Source: BMS3ABIN03 sp964418885 (GTDB lineage Bacteria > Bacteroidota > Ignavibacteria > Ignavibacteriales > Ignavibacteriaceae). From it: a stretch of DNA of 64,000 nucleotides. The first letter of the stretch is position 1. Each line of letters begins with the position of its first letter. The position numbers and the translations under genes are program-made. Positions 1 through 9,408 of this stretch are shown here, one piece after another. The stretch covers positions 1 to 64,000 of the forward strand of contig CAYQNW010000010.1 in the NCBI GenBank assembly GCA_964418885.1, in the 5' to 3' direction. The notes beneath the pieces are model-generated. The model ran no database searches, was not told the origin of the DNA, and saw only the letters and a list, made by a program, of their open reading frames with translations.

Positions 1-118
1 GGTTTGGTAAATTGTAAGAATTTTAAGCAGGAGAGCAACCGGGAGATTTACTGTACAGAACGGAGATAAGAAATTCTATTCGGGCAATCATATTTTTACA
101 TCGCATGAATTTTTCAAT
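1..118 (+). other. Upstream coding remnant of the first permease, with an apparent frameshift
   Basis: The frame of the gene at 119 stays open back to a TAA at 8-10, and its translation over 14-118 still looks like the permease family: VRILSRRATGRFTVQNGDK, then a stretch matching the second permease (its RLRTVKSSVIQYDDKRF). Bases 1-15 read in another frame give GLVNC, which fits the family's 'DIVNA' just before 'VR'. The homologous reading therefore seems to jump frame near 13-16. This could be a real disruption or an assembly error. No ATG, GTG or TTG lies in frame between 11 and 118. Confidence 0.6.
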
Positions 119-2140
119 GTGTTTGATTTTAAATTTTTAGAAGGAGATAAAAGTACAGCATTAAAAGATCCCAATTCTGTTATTCTAACAGAATCTGCTA
201 AAGAAAAATATTTTGGTGATGAAGAAGCTTTGGGAAAAACTCTTTCGATTGAAGGAAGAGGCGATGTTAAAGTAACCGGAATAATGAAAAATCCTCCGCA
301 TAATTCTCATCTGAAATTTGATCTTATCTTTCCTTTAAAGATGCTTCTTTCTATTGAAGGCTGGAGAAACTGGATTAATTCCTGGAAGTCGGAATGGGTA
401 ACGACATATGTTTTATTAAGTCCGGGTTATAATGAAAAAGAAACTCAGGCAGCATTTAAAAAAATAGGTGAAGAAAACTTTGCAGTATCTGAAATAAAAT
501 CAAGAGAGGTCTTTCTTCAACGTTTGGATGATATACATTTTCATTCGGGTGAAATGGAAAATGACTATTTAAATGCTAATGCGGGAGAGGAATCTTACGT
601 TTATATTCTTTCAATCATAGCTTTCTTTATTCTCCTGATCGCCTGTATAAATTTTATGAATCTTTCTACTGCAAAATCTTTTTACCGTGCGAAAGAAGTA
701 GGTCTAAGAAAAGTAATGGGTGCTTTCCGCACAAGCTTGCTGAAGCAGTTCCTGGGCGAATCGCTGATTATTTCATTCATCTCCCTGTTCTTTTCAATTG
801 CGGTTCTTGAGTTGCTCTTCCCGCTTTTTAATTCACTAACCGGGAAAGATATTGCGATAAACTATATTGAAAACTGGCAGTTTGTTTTAACGATTATCGG
901 TTTGGCTTTTTTTGTCGGGATTATCAGCGGAAGTTATCCTGCATTTTTCCTTTCGAAATTTCAACCGGCAAATGTTTTAAAGGGAATCCGCAACACAGGA
1001 AAACGAGGGTATTCACACAAACAAATATTAGTCATTGTACAATTTGTTCTTTCAATAATAATGATAGTTTCCACTATTGTAGTTTACCAGCAGCTTCAGT
1101 TTATCCGTAATAAGAAGCTCGGGTTTCAAAAAGATAATATTATTGTTGTAGATATTAACAGCGGCGTTTCACGAAAGAGTTTCAGGGAAATTAAAAGTGA
1201 AATGCTGAATTATCCTTCCATTAGAAGTGTAACCACTTCTTCCAGGGTTCCGGGAGAATGGAAAAATCTTCCGCGTGTGAATGTTCAGGCTCCGGGTTCC
1301 GATGTTATTATTCAGCCTTATCATATTACGATCGATGAAGATTTTATTAATACTTATTCGCTCGAATTGATAAAAGGAAGAAACTTTTCAAGGGAAATGG
1401 GAAACGATTCAGCATCAATAATAATAAATGAAACTGCTGCCAAACTTTTTGGCTGGGATGATCCTATCGGTAAGGTAGTGCGGATGCCGGATGAAAATTT
1501 CAGCGCAAAAGTAATTGGGGTTGTTAAAGATTTTCATGTAGAATCTCTTCATAAGAAAATTTCTCCTGTTATTTTAGGTTATCTTAATAATCCCTATCTG
1601 CGGATTGATTATTACTCTATACGAACAAGCAACACCGACTTTGGCGGTGTACTGAAACATCTTAAAGAAGTTCATCAAAAATTTGATAAGGTAACTCCTT
1701 TTGAATACAATTTTTTAGATGATAGAATAAATGATTTTTATGTAAATGATCAGCGGATGGGTGAGCTTTTCGGAATTGCAGCGATGCTGTCGATATTAAT
1801 TGCCTGTCTCGGACTCTTTGCTCTTTCATCTTATATGGCAGAAGTCAGAACAAAAGAAATCGGGATACGTAAGATTTTGGGTTCCTCGATAGCAGGTATA
1901 ATCCTTTTACTATCAAAAGATTTTATTAAATGGATTGTACTTGCTACTATTATTGCCTTTCCTGTTGCATACTTCCTGATGAATAAATGGTTAGAGGATT
2001 TTGCATACAGGATTAATATCGGTCCCGGGGCTTTCTTCTTATCTGCTGCAGTTGCACTACTAATAGCCCTATCTACTGTAGGTTACCAGGCAATTAAAGC
2101 AGCAACTGCAAATCCTGTTGAAGCATTACGATACGAGTAG
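119..2140 (+). CDS. MacB/FtsX-type ABC transporter permease, N-terminus missing or disrupted
   Basis: Inner-membrane permease of the MacB/FtsX family; 673 residues are visible, against 783-802 in its four downstream paralogues. The GTG at 119 is only the first start after an in-frame stop and lies inside a periplasmic core domain (FNVFDFKFLEG), so about 115 N-terminal residues are absent. What follows is the first core domain, a permease domain with ACINFMNLSTAK and KEVGLRKVMGA, a second core domain, and a final permease domain with ACLGLFALSSYM and RTKEIGIRKILGSS. The protein ends NPVEALRYE, like its paralogues. Such proteins work with a separate ATPase, which is not in this window. Whether this copy is functional is doubtful because of the frame break at its left end. 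Confidence 0.75.
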   Translation: MFDFKFLEGDKSTALKDPNSVILTESAKEKYFGDEEALGKTLSIEGRGDVKVTGIMKNPPHNSHLKFDLIFPLKMLLSIEGWRNWINSWKSEWVTTYVLLSPGYNEKETQAAFKKIGEENFAVSEIKSREVFLQRLDDIHFHSGEMENDYLNANAGEESYVYILSIIAFFILLIACINFMNLSTAKSFYRAKEVGLRKVMGAFRTSLLKQFLGESLIISFISLFFSIAVLELLFPLFNSLTGKDIAINYIENWQFVLTIIGLAFFVGIISGSYPAFFLSKFQPANVLKGIRNTGKRGYSHKQILVIVQFVLSIIMIVSTIVVYQQLQFIRNKKLGFQKDNIIVVDINSGVSRKSFREIKSEMLNYPSIRSVTTSSRVPGEWKNLPRVNVQAPGSDVIIQPYHITIDEDFINTYSLELIKGRNFSREMGNDSASIIINETAAKLFGWDDPIGKVVRMPDENFSAKVIGVVKDFHVESLHKKISPVILGYLNNPYLRIDYYSIRTSNTDFGGVLKHLKEVHQKFDKVTPFEYNFLDDRINDFYVNDQRMGELFGIAAMLSILIACLGLFALSSYMAEVRTKEIGIRKILGSSIAGIILLLSKDFIKWIVLATIIAFPVAYFLMNKWLEDFAYRINIGPGAFFLSAAVALLIALSTVGYQAIKAATANPVEALRYE

Positions 2141-2182
2141 TATAGTAATGCGGAGATCCCGGCGAGTCTAATAACGAGTCGG

Positions 2183-2206
2183 ATTGAATCACTGAGATAT
2201 GAATAA
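2183..2206 (+). pseudogene. Scar: second copy of the permease C-terminus
   Basis: Right after the first permease stops at 2140, bases 2183-2206 encode IESLRYE and a TAA, matching the last residues of this permease family (NPVESLRYE). The intervening 42 bases show no clear coding homology. The simplest reading is that another permease copy was lost here by recombination between tandem paralogues, leaving only its tail. Confidence 0.5.
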
Positions 2207-2223
2207 TACTTAATGGAGAAATA

Positions 2224-4575
2224 GTGTTTACAAATTATATAAAAGTTGCAATTCGTAATCTTAAAAAACATAAAGGATATTCTTTTATAAATATTTTAGG
2301 ATTATCGGTGGGGATGGCATGCACGATCTTAATTCTTTTGTGGGTTCAGGATGAATTAAGCTATGACCGTTTCTTACCGGATTCAGACAGGCTTTACCGT
2401 GTAATCGATTCTGAAAAATATCCAAACGGCGAAGAATCTTTGTTTAGTTTGAATCCCCCTTCACTTGCACCCGAACTTGTTAATCAATACCCTGATATTG
2501 TAAATGCTGCCAGGCTGAGAACAGTTAAAAGTTCAGTAATACAATATGATGATAAAAGATTTAACGAGGACAATTTGACTTTTGTTGATCCTTCATTTTT
2601 GAAAATGTTTGGGATCTCTTTTATAAATGGTAATAATAACAATGCGCTGTCAAATGTTTTCTCGATTGTTATGACTCAGGAAATGGCTGAAAAATATTTT
2701 GGCAGTGAAGAACCTATTGGTAAGACGGTTCGCATAGATAATCGTTTTGATTTTCCTGTTACCGGAATAATCAAAAACTATCCTTCCAACTCACATCTTA
2801 AAATTGATTTCCTTCTTCCATTTCAGGCAGTAGAAAATTTTGGGTTTACTCTTGAGGGATGGAATAGTTTTGCACATACAACTTACGTTTCATTAGCCAA
2901 AGGAACTGATTATCAAACAGTATCATCAAAAATAAAAAACACAATTATTCGAAATGAAAATGATGAGAAGATTACAATTTCATTACAGCCGGTTAAGGAT
3001 ATTCATCTTTATTCAAACAAGATGATAGGAATTGGCGGAACAGGGGACATAACACAAGTTTACATTTTTTCCGTGATTGCACTTTTAATTTTGCTGCTGG
3101 CTTGCATCAATTTTATGAATCTTTCCACAGCACGGGCGGGTAACCGTTCAAAAGAAATTGGAATGAGAAAGGTAGTAGGTGCAAGAAGGAAAGAAATTAT
3201 TTTACAGTTCTTCTTCGAATCGATTGTGTACGCAGTAATCTCCCTGATGCTTTCAATCTTCTGGATCTACGATTTATTACCATTATTTAATTCGATATCA
3301 GGTAAAGAACTAACCTTTAACATTTTAAATAATTCGGAAATTCTATTAGTGATTTTGGGAGTGGCGATTTTCACGGGAATTTTATCCGGAATTTATCCGG
3401 CACTGGTTATGTCTGCGTTTAAACCGGTTAAAGTTTTAAAGGGAAGTTTTAGGTTAGGATCGGGTAACAAGATATTTCGAAAAATACTCGTAACATCTCA
3501 ATTTGTTTTGACAATTGTATTAATTACAGGTACAGTGGTTGTTAATCGACAGTTACATTTCGTACAAAATAAAAGTCTTGGATTTAATAAAGATCAACTG
3601 CTTTGTATAAAACTGCCGGGCGAGCTGAACAGAAAGTTTGATTTAATTAAAGATAGATTACAGGAAAATAGAGGAGTTATAAATATTGCCGGAGTTTCAT
3701 ATCCACCTTCCGGAATATTAAGATCGGCTGACGTAAATGACTGGGAAGGTCGTAAATCTGATAATCCATTCTTGACTTACATTCTGTCTGCGAGCTACGA
3801 TTTTGTGAAAACGATGCAGGTAAAGATGGATCAGGGAAGATTCTATTCTAAGGAATTTAAAACAGATACAGCGGAGGGTTGCATTATCAATGTGGCTGCT
3901 CTAAATGCAATGGATATGAAATCACCAGTAGGGAAGAAGGTGCTTGGTCTTAAGATACTGGGTGTTATGCAAGATTTCAATTTCACATCACTACACTCTA
4001 AAGTAGCGCCGTTACTAATTTATTACGATCCAACAGAGATTAAATATCTCTTGATTAGAATTCAACCAAACAATGTAAGTAGAACAATCAGTTCGTTGGA
4101 CGAAACGTGGACTAAAATTGCTTCTGATTTTCCGTTTGAATACAGCTTTCTCGACGAACAGATTGACAAGTTATACAGTGCAGATCAGAGAGCTGGAAAT
4201 GTAATTAATGTATTTAGCTTCCTTGCTTTATTTATTGCCTGCCTGGGAATATTCGGATTGGCATCTTTTACTGCAGAACAACGTGTGAAAGAAGTTGGCA
4301 TTCGTAAAGTGCTTGGAGCTAAAGTATCCGGCATTGTATTGCTTTTATCAAAAGAGTATGCAAAATACGTTTTGTTGGCAAATTTATTTGCCATACCGGT
4401 TGCATACTATGCAATAGACCGTTGGCTGCAAAATTTTGCCTACCGTGTTACCCTCGATTGGTGGATGTTCCTTATCTCCGGCGGAATTGCAATTGTAATT
4501 GCTTTATCAACTGTAAGCATTCAGGTTGTTAAGGCTGCAACTGCAAATCCCGTTCAGTCATTGAAATATGAATAA
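2224..4575 (+). CDS. MacB/FtsX-type ABC transporter permease, copy 2
   Basis: A 783-residue membrane protein starting at GTG 2224 with GGAG about 8 bases upstream. It has two tandem units. Each consists of a periplasmic MacB core domain followed by an FtsX permease domain. An N-terminal membrane segment covers roughly residues 19-42; the first permease domain carries ACINFMNLSTAR and KEIGMRKVVGA near residues 290-330; the second carries ACLGIFGLASF and KEVGIRKVLGA near 670-710. It ends NPVQSLKYE. The double-unit form is common in Bacteroidota permease arrays, which probably export or act mechanically on peptides, lipoproteins or drugs; the substrate cannot be read from sequence. The next copy starts 11 bases after its stop, so they are probably cotranscribed. 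Confidence 0.9.
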   Translation: MFTNYIKVAIRNLKKHKGYSFINILGLSVGMACTILILLWVQDELSYDRFLPDSDRLYRVIDSEKYPNGEESLFSLNPPSLAPELVNQYPDIVNAARLRTVKSSVIQYDDKRFNEDNLTFVDPSFLKMFGISFINGNNNNALSNVFSIVMTQEMAEKYFGSEEPIGKTVRIDNRFDFPVTGIIKNYPSNSHLKIDFLLPFQAVENFGFTLEGWNSFAHTTYVSLAKGTDYQTVSSKIKNTIIRNENDEKITISLQPVKDIHLYSNKMIGIGGTGDITQVYIFSVIALLILLLACINFMNLSTARAGNRSKEIGMRKVVGARRKEIILQFFFESIVYAVISLMLSIFWIYDLLPLFNSISGKELTFNILNNSEILLVILGVAIFTGILSGIYPALVMSAFKPVKVLKGSFRLGSGNKIFRKILVTSQFVLTIVLITGTVVVNRQLHFVQNKSLGFNKDQLLCIKLPGELNRKFDLIKDRLQENRGVINIAGVSYPPSGILRSADVNDWEGRKSDNPFLTYILSASYDFVKTMQVKMDQGRFYSKEFKTDTAEGCIINVAALNAMDMKSPVGKKVLGLKILGVMQDFNFTSLHSKVAPLLIYYDPTEIKYLLIRIQPNNVSRTISSLDETWTKIASDFPFEYSFLDEQIDKLYSADQRAGNVINVFSFLALFIACLGIFGLASFTAEQRVKEVGIRKVLGAKVSGIVLLLSKEYAKYVLLANLFAIPVAYYAIDRWLQNFAYRVTLDWWMFLISGGIAIVIALSTVSIQVVKAATANPVQSLKYE

Positions 4576-4586
4576 CAGGAAAAGTT

Positions 4587-6956
4587 ATGTTTAAAAATTA
4601 TTTGAAGATTGCTTTTAGAAATATGATAAAAAATAAAGGTTATTCCTTTATTAACATATTTGGTCTCGCTGTTGCCCTTACATCAGTATTATTAATTGTT
4701 TTATGGGTTCAAGATGAATTGGGCTGGGATTCATTTCAAAAAAATATAGATACAATATATCGTGTTGAACAGGATCAACCGACATCGCGGGGAATCTTTC
4801 ATGTTAACGTTACTCCTTTTCCAATGGGACCGGCACTAAAAGAAGAAATACCGGAAATAAAAAATTCAGCCCGTTATGGATTTCCAGGTACAATTCTTAT
4901 GAAATATGGCGAAAAGGTGTTCTATGAGAACGAAGCACGCTGTGTTGATCCGTCATTTTTGAAAATGTTTACTTACCCGTTGATCAAAGGAGATATAGAA
5001 TCTGTCCTAAGCCAACCATCTTCTCTTGTTATTACTAAAGACATAGCAAAGAAATATTTTGGAAATTCAGATCCTGTTGGAAAGACGATCACTTTAAACG
5101 ACAAATATCCATTTACAGTAACCGGCGTGATAGAACATATTCCTCATAATACTAATCTGAAGTTTGACATATTAATTTCATTCGATTTCATGAAAACTAT
5201 AGGACTTTATTCCGATGTGTGGGAAGCTAATGAGATATATACCTGGATTCAATTAAATGATAACGCAGATGTAGCTGTTGTTAATAAAAAAATCACGGAA
5301 GTACGTGAGCAGCACGTGAGAGAACAAGAATCGGGAGGAAGTTTTATAGCATTCAATTTAATGCCGTTGAAAAAAATGCGTCTTTATGCCCGTTTTGGAT
5401 ATGAAAAAACGGTTGGGACAATTCAAAGCATATATATTTTTTCATTCATAGCTGTTTTCATTCTTATCATAGCTTGTATCAATTACATAAATCTTTCCAC
5501 TGCACGTGCAGTAAAACGCTATAAAGAAATAGGACTTCGGAAAGTTGTAGGCGCTGAACGAAAAAATATTGTCGGTCAATTCTATATTGAATCATTCCTT
5601 CTAACTTTTCTGGCAATATTGTTCTCTTTGTTTTTGGTAGAACTTTTGATTCCATCGTTCAACCAGCTTTCAGGTAAGAATTTTTCCAGCAACGTTTTAT
5701 TTCAACCTTCTTTTCTAATTGGTATTCTTGTAATTGTCCTGATCACCGGTTTCTTATCGGGAACATATCCCGCCTTATTTTTATCTGCTTTTTCTCCCAA
5801 CAGGGTTTTAAAAGAGAGAAATCAATTTGGCAATAAAAGTTCTATCCTGAGAAAATCTCTCGTTGTATTTCAGTTTGGCCTTTCTGTTATTCTTATTACA
5901 GGAACGATTGTTATGCTTAAGCAATTAGAGTTTATGAGGAATAAAAATCTTGGATATGATAAAGAACAACTGATATACCTTCCCCTGAATAGTGAGACCA
6001 GGAAATCATACTCTATACTTAAAGAGAACTTAGATAAGGATTCTGATATTCTGGGTGTTACAGGAACATATCAAACTCCAACAATGATGAATGAAAATGC
6101 AGGCGGTGCAGACTGGGATGGAAAAGATCCGAACTTTAAACCCAAAATCGGGTATGCCGCTGTTGACTATGATTACTTCAAAACAATGAAAATCCACCTG
6201 GAGAAAGGGAGAGTTTATTCACGTGAATTTGCAACTGATTCAACACAAGCCGTTGTAATCAATGAAGAATTAGCTAAAATGATAAGCAGTAAATCTGTTG
6301 TTGGGAAAAGATTTTCCTGGGTAAATGACGAAATAATTATCGGGATTGTAAAAAATTTCAATTATGAAAAAGTCCAAAGGGCAATTGAACCTTTAGCAAT
6401 TTATCTGGCGCCCCAGGAAGTTAATTATGTTGTTGTCCGACTTGCGTCGGGCAATATTGTCCAATCTTTAAAACATGTAAAACAAATCTGGCAGGATACT
6501 TTCCATGGCTTTCCATTAGAGTATAAATTTTTTGATGAAGATTTTGCTAAAATGTTTCAGGCAGATGAACGAATGATGTCTATATTCAGCTACTCTGCTT
6601 TTCTTGCAATTATAGTTGCGTGCATGGGGCTATTCGGATTGGCTGCATTTATTTTAGAATTACGCACCAAAGAAATAGGAATAAGGAAAGTTTTAGGTGC
6701 CTCCATTTCGGGAATTACATTTATGCTTTCCAAAGAATTTATCCTTTGGGTATTAACAGCTAATCTAATTGCGTTTCCGGTTGCATATTTTCTTATGGAT
6801 AGTTGGCTTCAGAATTATGCTTATAGGATTAATATAAGCTGGTGGATATTTCTCATATCCGGTGGAATAGCTTTAGTGATTGCGTTGGCTACAATTGGTT
6901 TTAGGGCGATTAAGGCAGCAACTGCAAATCCGGTCAAATCATTAAGGTATGAATAA
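4587..6956 (+). CDS. MacB/FtsX-type ABC transporter permease, copy 3
   Basis: A 789-residue paralogue of the neighbouring permeases, beginning MFKNYLKIAFRNMIKNKGYS, with AGGAAAAG just before the ATG. It has the same order: N-terminal membrane segment (about residues 20-42), core domain with FVDPSFLKMF-like FLKMFTYPLIKGD, first permease domain with ACINYINLSTARA and KEIGLRKVVGA, second core domain, and second permease domain with ACMGLFGLAAF and RTKEIGIRKVLGAS. The C-terminus is NPVKSLRYE. It sits 11 bases after copy 2 and 59 bases before copy 4. No ATP-binding subunit lies nearby in this window. Family assignment is firm; substrate is unknown. Confidence 0.9.
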   Translation: MFKNYLKIAFRNMIKNKGYSFINIFGLAVALTSVLLIVLWVQDELGWDSFQKNIDTIYRVEQDQPTSRGIFHVNVTPFPMGPALKEEIPEIKNSARYGFPGTILMKYGEKVFYENEARCVDPSFLKMFTYPLIKGDIESVLSQPSSLVITKDIAKKYFGNSDPVGKTITLNDKYPFTVTGVIEHIPHNTNLKFDILISFDFMKTIGLYSDVWEANEIYTWIQLNDNADVAVVNKKITEVREQHVREQESGGSFIAFNLMPLKKMRLYARFGYEKTVGTIQSIYIFSFIAVFILIIACINYINLSTARAVKRYKEIGLRKVVGAERKNIVGQFYIESFLLTFLAILFSLFLVELLIPSFNQLSGKNFSSNVLFQPSFLIGILVIVLITGFLSGTYPALFLSAFSPNRVLKERNQFGNKSSILRKSLVVFQFGLSVILITGTIVMLKQLEFMRNKNLGYDKEQLIYLPLNSETRKSYSILKENLDKDSDILGVTGTYQTPTMMNENAGGADWDGKDPNFKPKIGYAAVDYDYFKTMKIHLEKGRVYSREFATDSTQAVVINEELAKMISSKSVVGKRFSWVNDEIIIGIVKNFNYEKVQRAIEPLAIYLAPQEVNYVVVRLASGNIVQSLKHVKQIWQDTFHGFPLEYKFFDEDFAKMFQADERMMSIFSYSAFLAIIVACMGLFGLAAFILELRTKEIGIRKVLGASISGITFMLSKEFILWVLTANLIAFPVAYFLMDSWLQNYAYRINISWWIFLISGGIALVIALATIGFRAIKAATANPVKSLRYE

Positions 6957-7015
6957 TAAAGAAAAAAGAGTCTCAGTTTTATGAAAAGTTTTTACAATTA
7001 TCAGGAATTAAAACC

Positions 7016-9391
7016 ATGTTAAAACATAGCTTCTTAATAACGTTTAGAAATTTCAAAAGATTTAAAAGTACATTTATAATTAACCTTGTCGGATTATCAA
7101 CCGGGTTAGCTTGCGCTGTGCTAATTTACCTGTGGGTGAGCAGTGAACTAAGTGTAGATAAATTTAATGAAAATGACAGCTGGCTTTACCAGGTAATGGA
7201 AAACACTCAATTGTCCGACAGAATTATAACCCAACCCTACACTCCCGATCTTCTCGCAGAGACAATGGCTGAAGAAATTCCTGATATTAAATATGCTGCG
7301 GCTGTTACTCCTTCTTCGTGGTTTGCATTTACACTTTCAGTCGGTGAAACACATCTGAACGAAATCGGTCAATTTGCAGGTAAAGATTTTTTTAACATCT
7401 TTTCTTTTCCTCTGCTCCAGGGAACAGCAAACCAGGTGCTTACCGGAAGCAACTCTGTTGTTATTTCAAAAGAACTGGCGATGAAATTCTTCCACACAAC
7501 AGAGAATGTTGTAGGAAAAACAATAGGGTGGCAATTGCTGGGATTAAAATACGAGGGAATTGTTTCAGGCGTTTTCGATAATATTCCCGAAAATTCTACA
7601 ATGCAGTTTCAGTTTGTTTTATCTTATGATGCATGGAAAGATGTAAGTAAAAAGGTTGGCAGAACAATGAACTGGGGTAATCACGCCCCTTGCACTTACG
7701 TGGTTTTAAAAAAGGGAACAAATATAAAAAGCTTCAACGAAAAGATAGCAGGCTACATCAAAAGTAAAAATGAAAACTCGAACGTTACTTTATTTGCAAG
7801 ACCATATTCAGACGGTTATCTGTACGATAAATATGAAAACGGTAAACAGGCAGGCGGCAGAATAGAATATGTTGAACTGTTTTCTATCATTGCGCTTTTT
7901 ATAATCCTGATCGCTTGTATTAATTTTATGAACCTGTCAACGGCTAAAGCATCGAGCAGGTTAAAAGAAGTAGGTATAAAAAAAGCGATGGGAGCTAAGC
8001 GGAACATGCTTCTTTTCCAGTATATGAGCGAATCGATAATAATTTCATTCATATCACTTGCCGGAGCAATATTAATAGTTGAGAGTCTTCTTCCTCAGTT
8101 CAACAATATTACCGGCAAACATCTTTTCTTAAACTTTAATGGGAGTCTTATTCTCTGGCTTGTAGGGATTACACTTTTCACAGGAATTATTTCGGGAAGC
8201 TACCCTGCATTTTATCTTTCAGGGTTTAACCCGGTTACAGTATTGAAAGGAAAAATTAATACTCTTGCCGGAGAATTATGGATCCGAAAAGGATTGGTGG
8301 TATTCCAGTTTGCATTATCAATTATATTTATTGTTGTGGTTCTTGTTGTTTATAAGCAAATAGATTTCATTCAATCTAAAAATCTTGGTTATAATAAAGA
8401 CAATATAATTTATCTCGAAAAGGAAGGGAAAGTTGCCGAAAATGAAGATGCCTTTTTAGACGAACTGAGAAAAACCCCGGGAGTTATAAATGCGTCAAGC
8501 AGCGGCAGCACTATTGTTGGTTCGTTTAGCTCAACGGAAGGACTTAGCTGGGAAGGAAAAAAACCTGAAGAAATTATACGGTTTGAATATGTGCCCGTAA
8601 ATTATAATTTCATTGAAACGCTCGGTATTAAAATGAAAGAGGGAAGATCCTTTTCAAAGGACTTTGGTTCGGAAGACACAAAAATAATATTTAATGAATC
8701 TGCCATAAAAGCAATGGGGCTAACTAATCCTATTGGTAAAGTAGTAAATATGTGGGGGAGTGAAAAGCAAATTATTGGTGTAATGAAAGATTTCAATTTT
8801 GAATCACTTCACGAAAATATCAAACCTTTACTGTTTATAATAAACTCACGCCACTCAACAAAAGTAATGATTAAAATACAAGCAGGAAAAGAAAGAGAAA
8901 CCATAGACAAAATAAGAAAACTGTACACCGAATTTAACCCGGGGATTCCTTTTGATTATAAATTCCTGGATAAAGATTACCAGGCGTTGTATGAATCGGA
9001 ACAAAGAGTCTCGGATCTATCGAAATATTTTGCCGGCTTAGCAATTTTAATTTCCTGTCTTGGACTGCTTGGACTTGCAACATTTACCGCACAAAGAAGA
9101 AGTAAAGAAATAGGTATTAGAAAAGTTCTGGGCTCTTCAGAGTTCGGCATTATCTATCTTCTTTCTTCAGACTTTACAAAACTTGTAATTGCTTCTATGG
9201 TCATTGCTCTGCCTGTCAGCTATTTCCTGATCAAAAACTGGCTGGATAGTTTTGCTTACAGGATAGAACTTAACTTCTGGTATTTCCTCAGTGCAGGACT
9301 CATTACTTTATTTATTGCGTGGGTTACAGTAGGAACACAAGCTTTTAAAGCTGCAAGGGTTAATCCTTCTCAATGTTTAAGAGATGAGTAA
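7016..9391 (+). CDS. MacB/FtsX-type ABC transporter permease, copy 4
   Basis: A 791-residue member of the array, starting ATG 7016 with AGGA 8 bases upstream. It is the most divergent of the five at both ends: the N-terminus reads FKRFKSTFIINLVGLSTGLA rather than the usual KKHKGYSFINI, and the C-terminus is NPSQCLRDE instead of NPVxSLRYE. The internal permease motifs are intact (ACINFMNLSTAKA with KEVGIKKAMGA, and SCLGLLGLATF with RSKEIGIRKVLGSS). The divergence hints that it pairs with a different partner or substrate than its neighbours. It is separated from copy 5 by 17 bases. Confidence 0.9.
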   Translation: MLKHSFLITFRNFKRFKSTFIINLVGLSTGLACAVLIYLWVSSELSVDKFNENDSWLYQVMENTQLSDRIITQPYTPDLLAETMAEEIPDIKYAAAVTPSSWFAFTLSVGETHLNEIGQFAGKDFFNIFSFPLLQGTANQVLTGSNSVVISKELAMKFFHTTENVVGKTIGWQLLGLKYEGIVSGVFDNIPENSTMQFQFVLSYDAWKDVSKKVGRTMNWGNHAPCTYVVLKKGTNIKSFNEKIAGYIKSKNENSNVTLFARPYSDGYLYDKYENGKQAGGRIEYVELFSIIALFIILIACINFMNLSTAKASSRLKEVGIKKAMGAKRNMLLFQYMSESIIISFISLAGAILIVESLLPQFNNITGKHLFLNFNGSLILWLVGITLFTGIISGSYPAFYLSGFNPVTVLKGKINTLAGELWIRKGLVVFQFALSIIFIVVVLVVYKQIDFIQSKNLGYNKDNIIYLEKEGKVAENEDAFLDELRKTPGVINASSSGSTIVGSFSSTEGLSWEGKKPEEIIRFEYVPVNYNFIETLGIKMKEGRSFSKDFGSEDTKIIFNESAIKAMGLTNPIGKVVNMWGSEKQIIGVMKDFNFESLHENIKPLLFIINSRHSTKVMIKIQAGKERETIDKIRKLYTEFNPGIPFDYKFLDKDYQALYESEQRVSDLSKYFAGLAILISCLGLLGLATFTAQRRSKEIGIRKVLGSSEFGIIYLLSSDFTKLVIASMVIALPVSYFLIKNWLDSFAYRIELNFWYFLSAGLITLFIAWVTVGTQAFKAARVNPSQCLRDE

Positions 9392-9408
9392 TATTTTAGG
9401 AATAGTCT

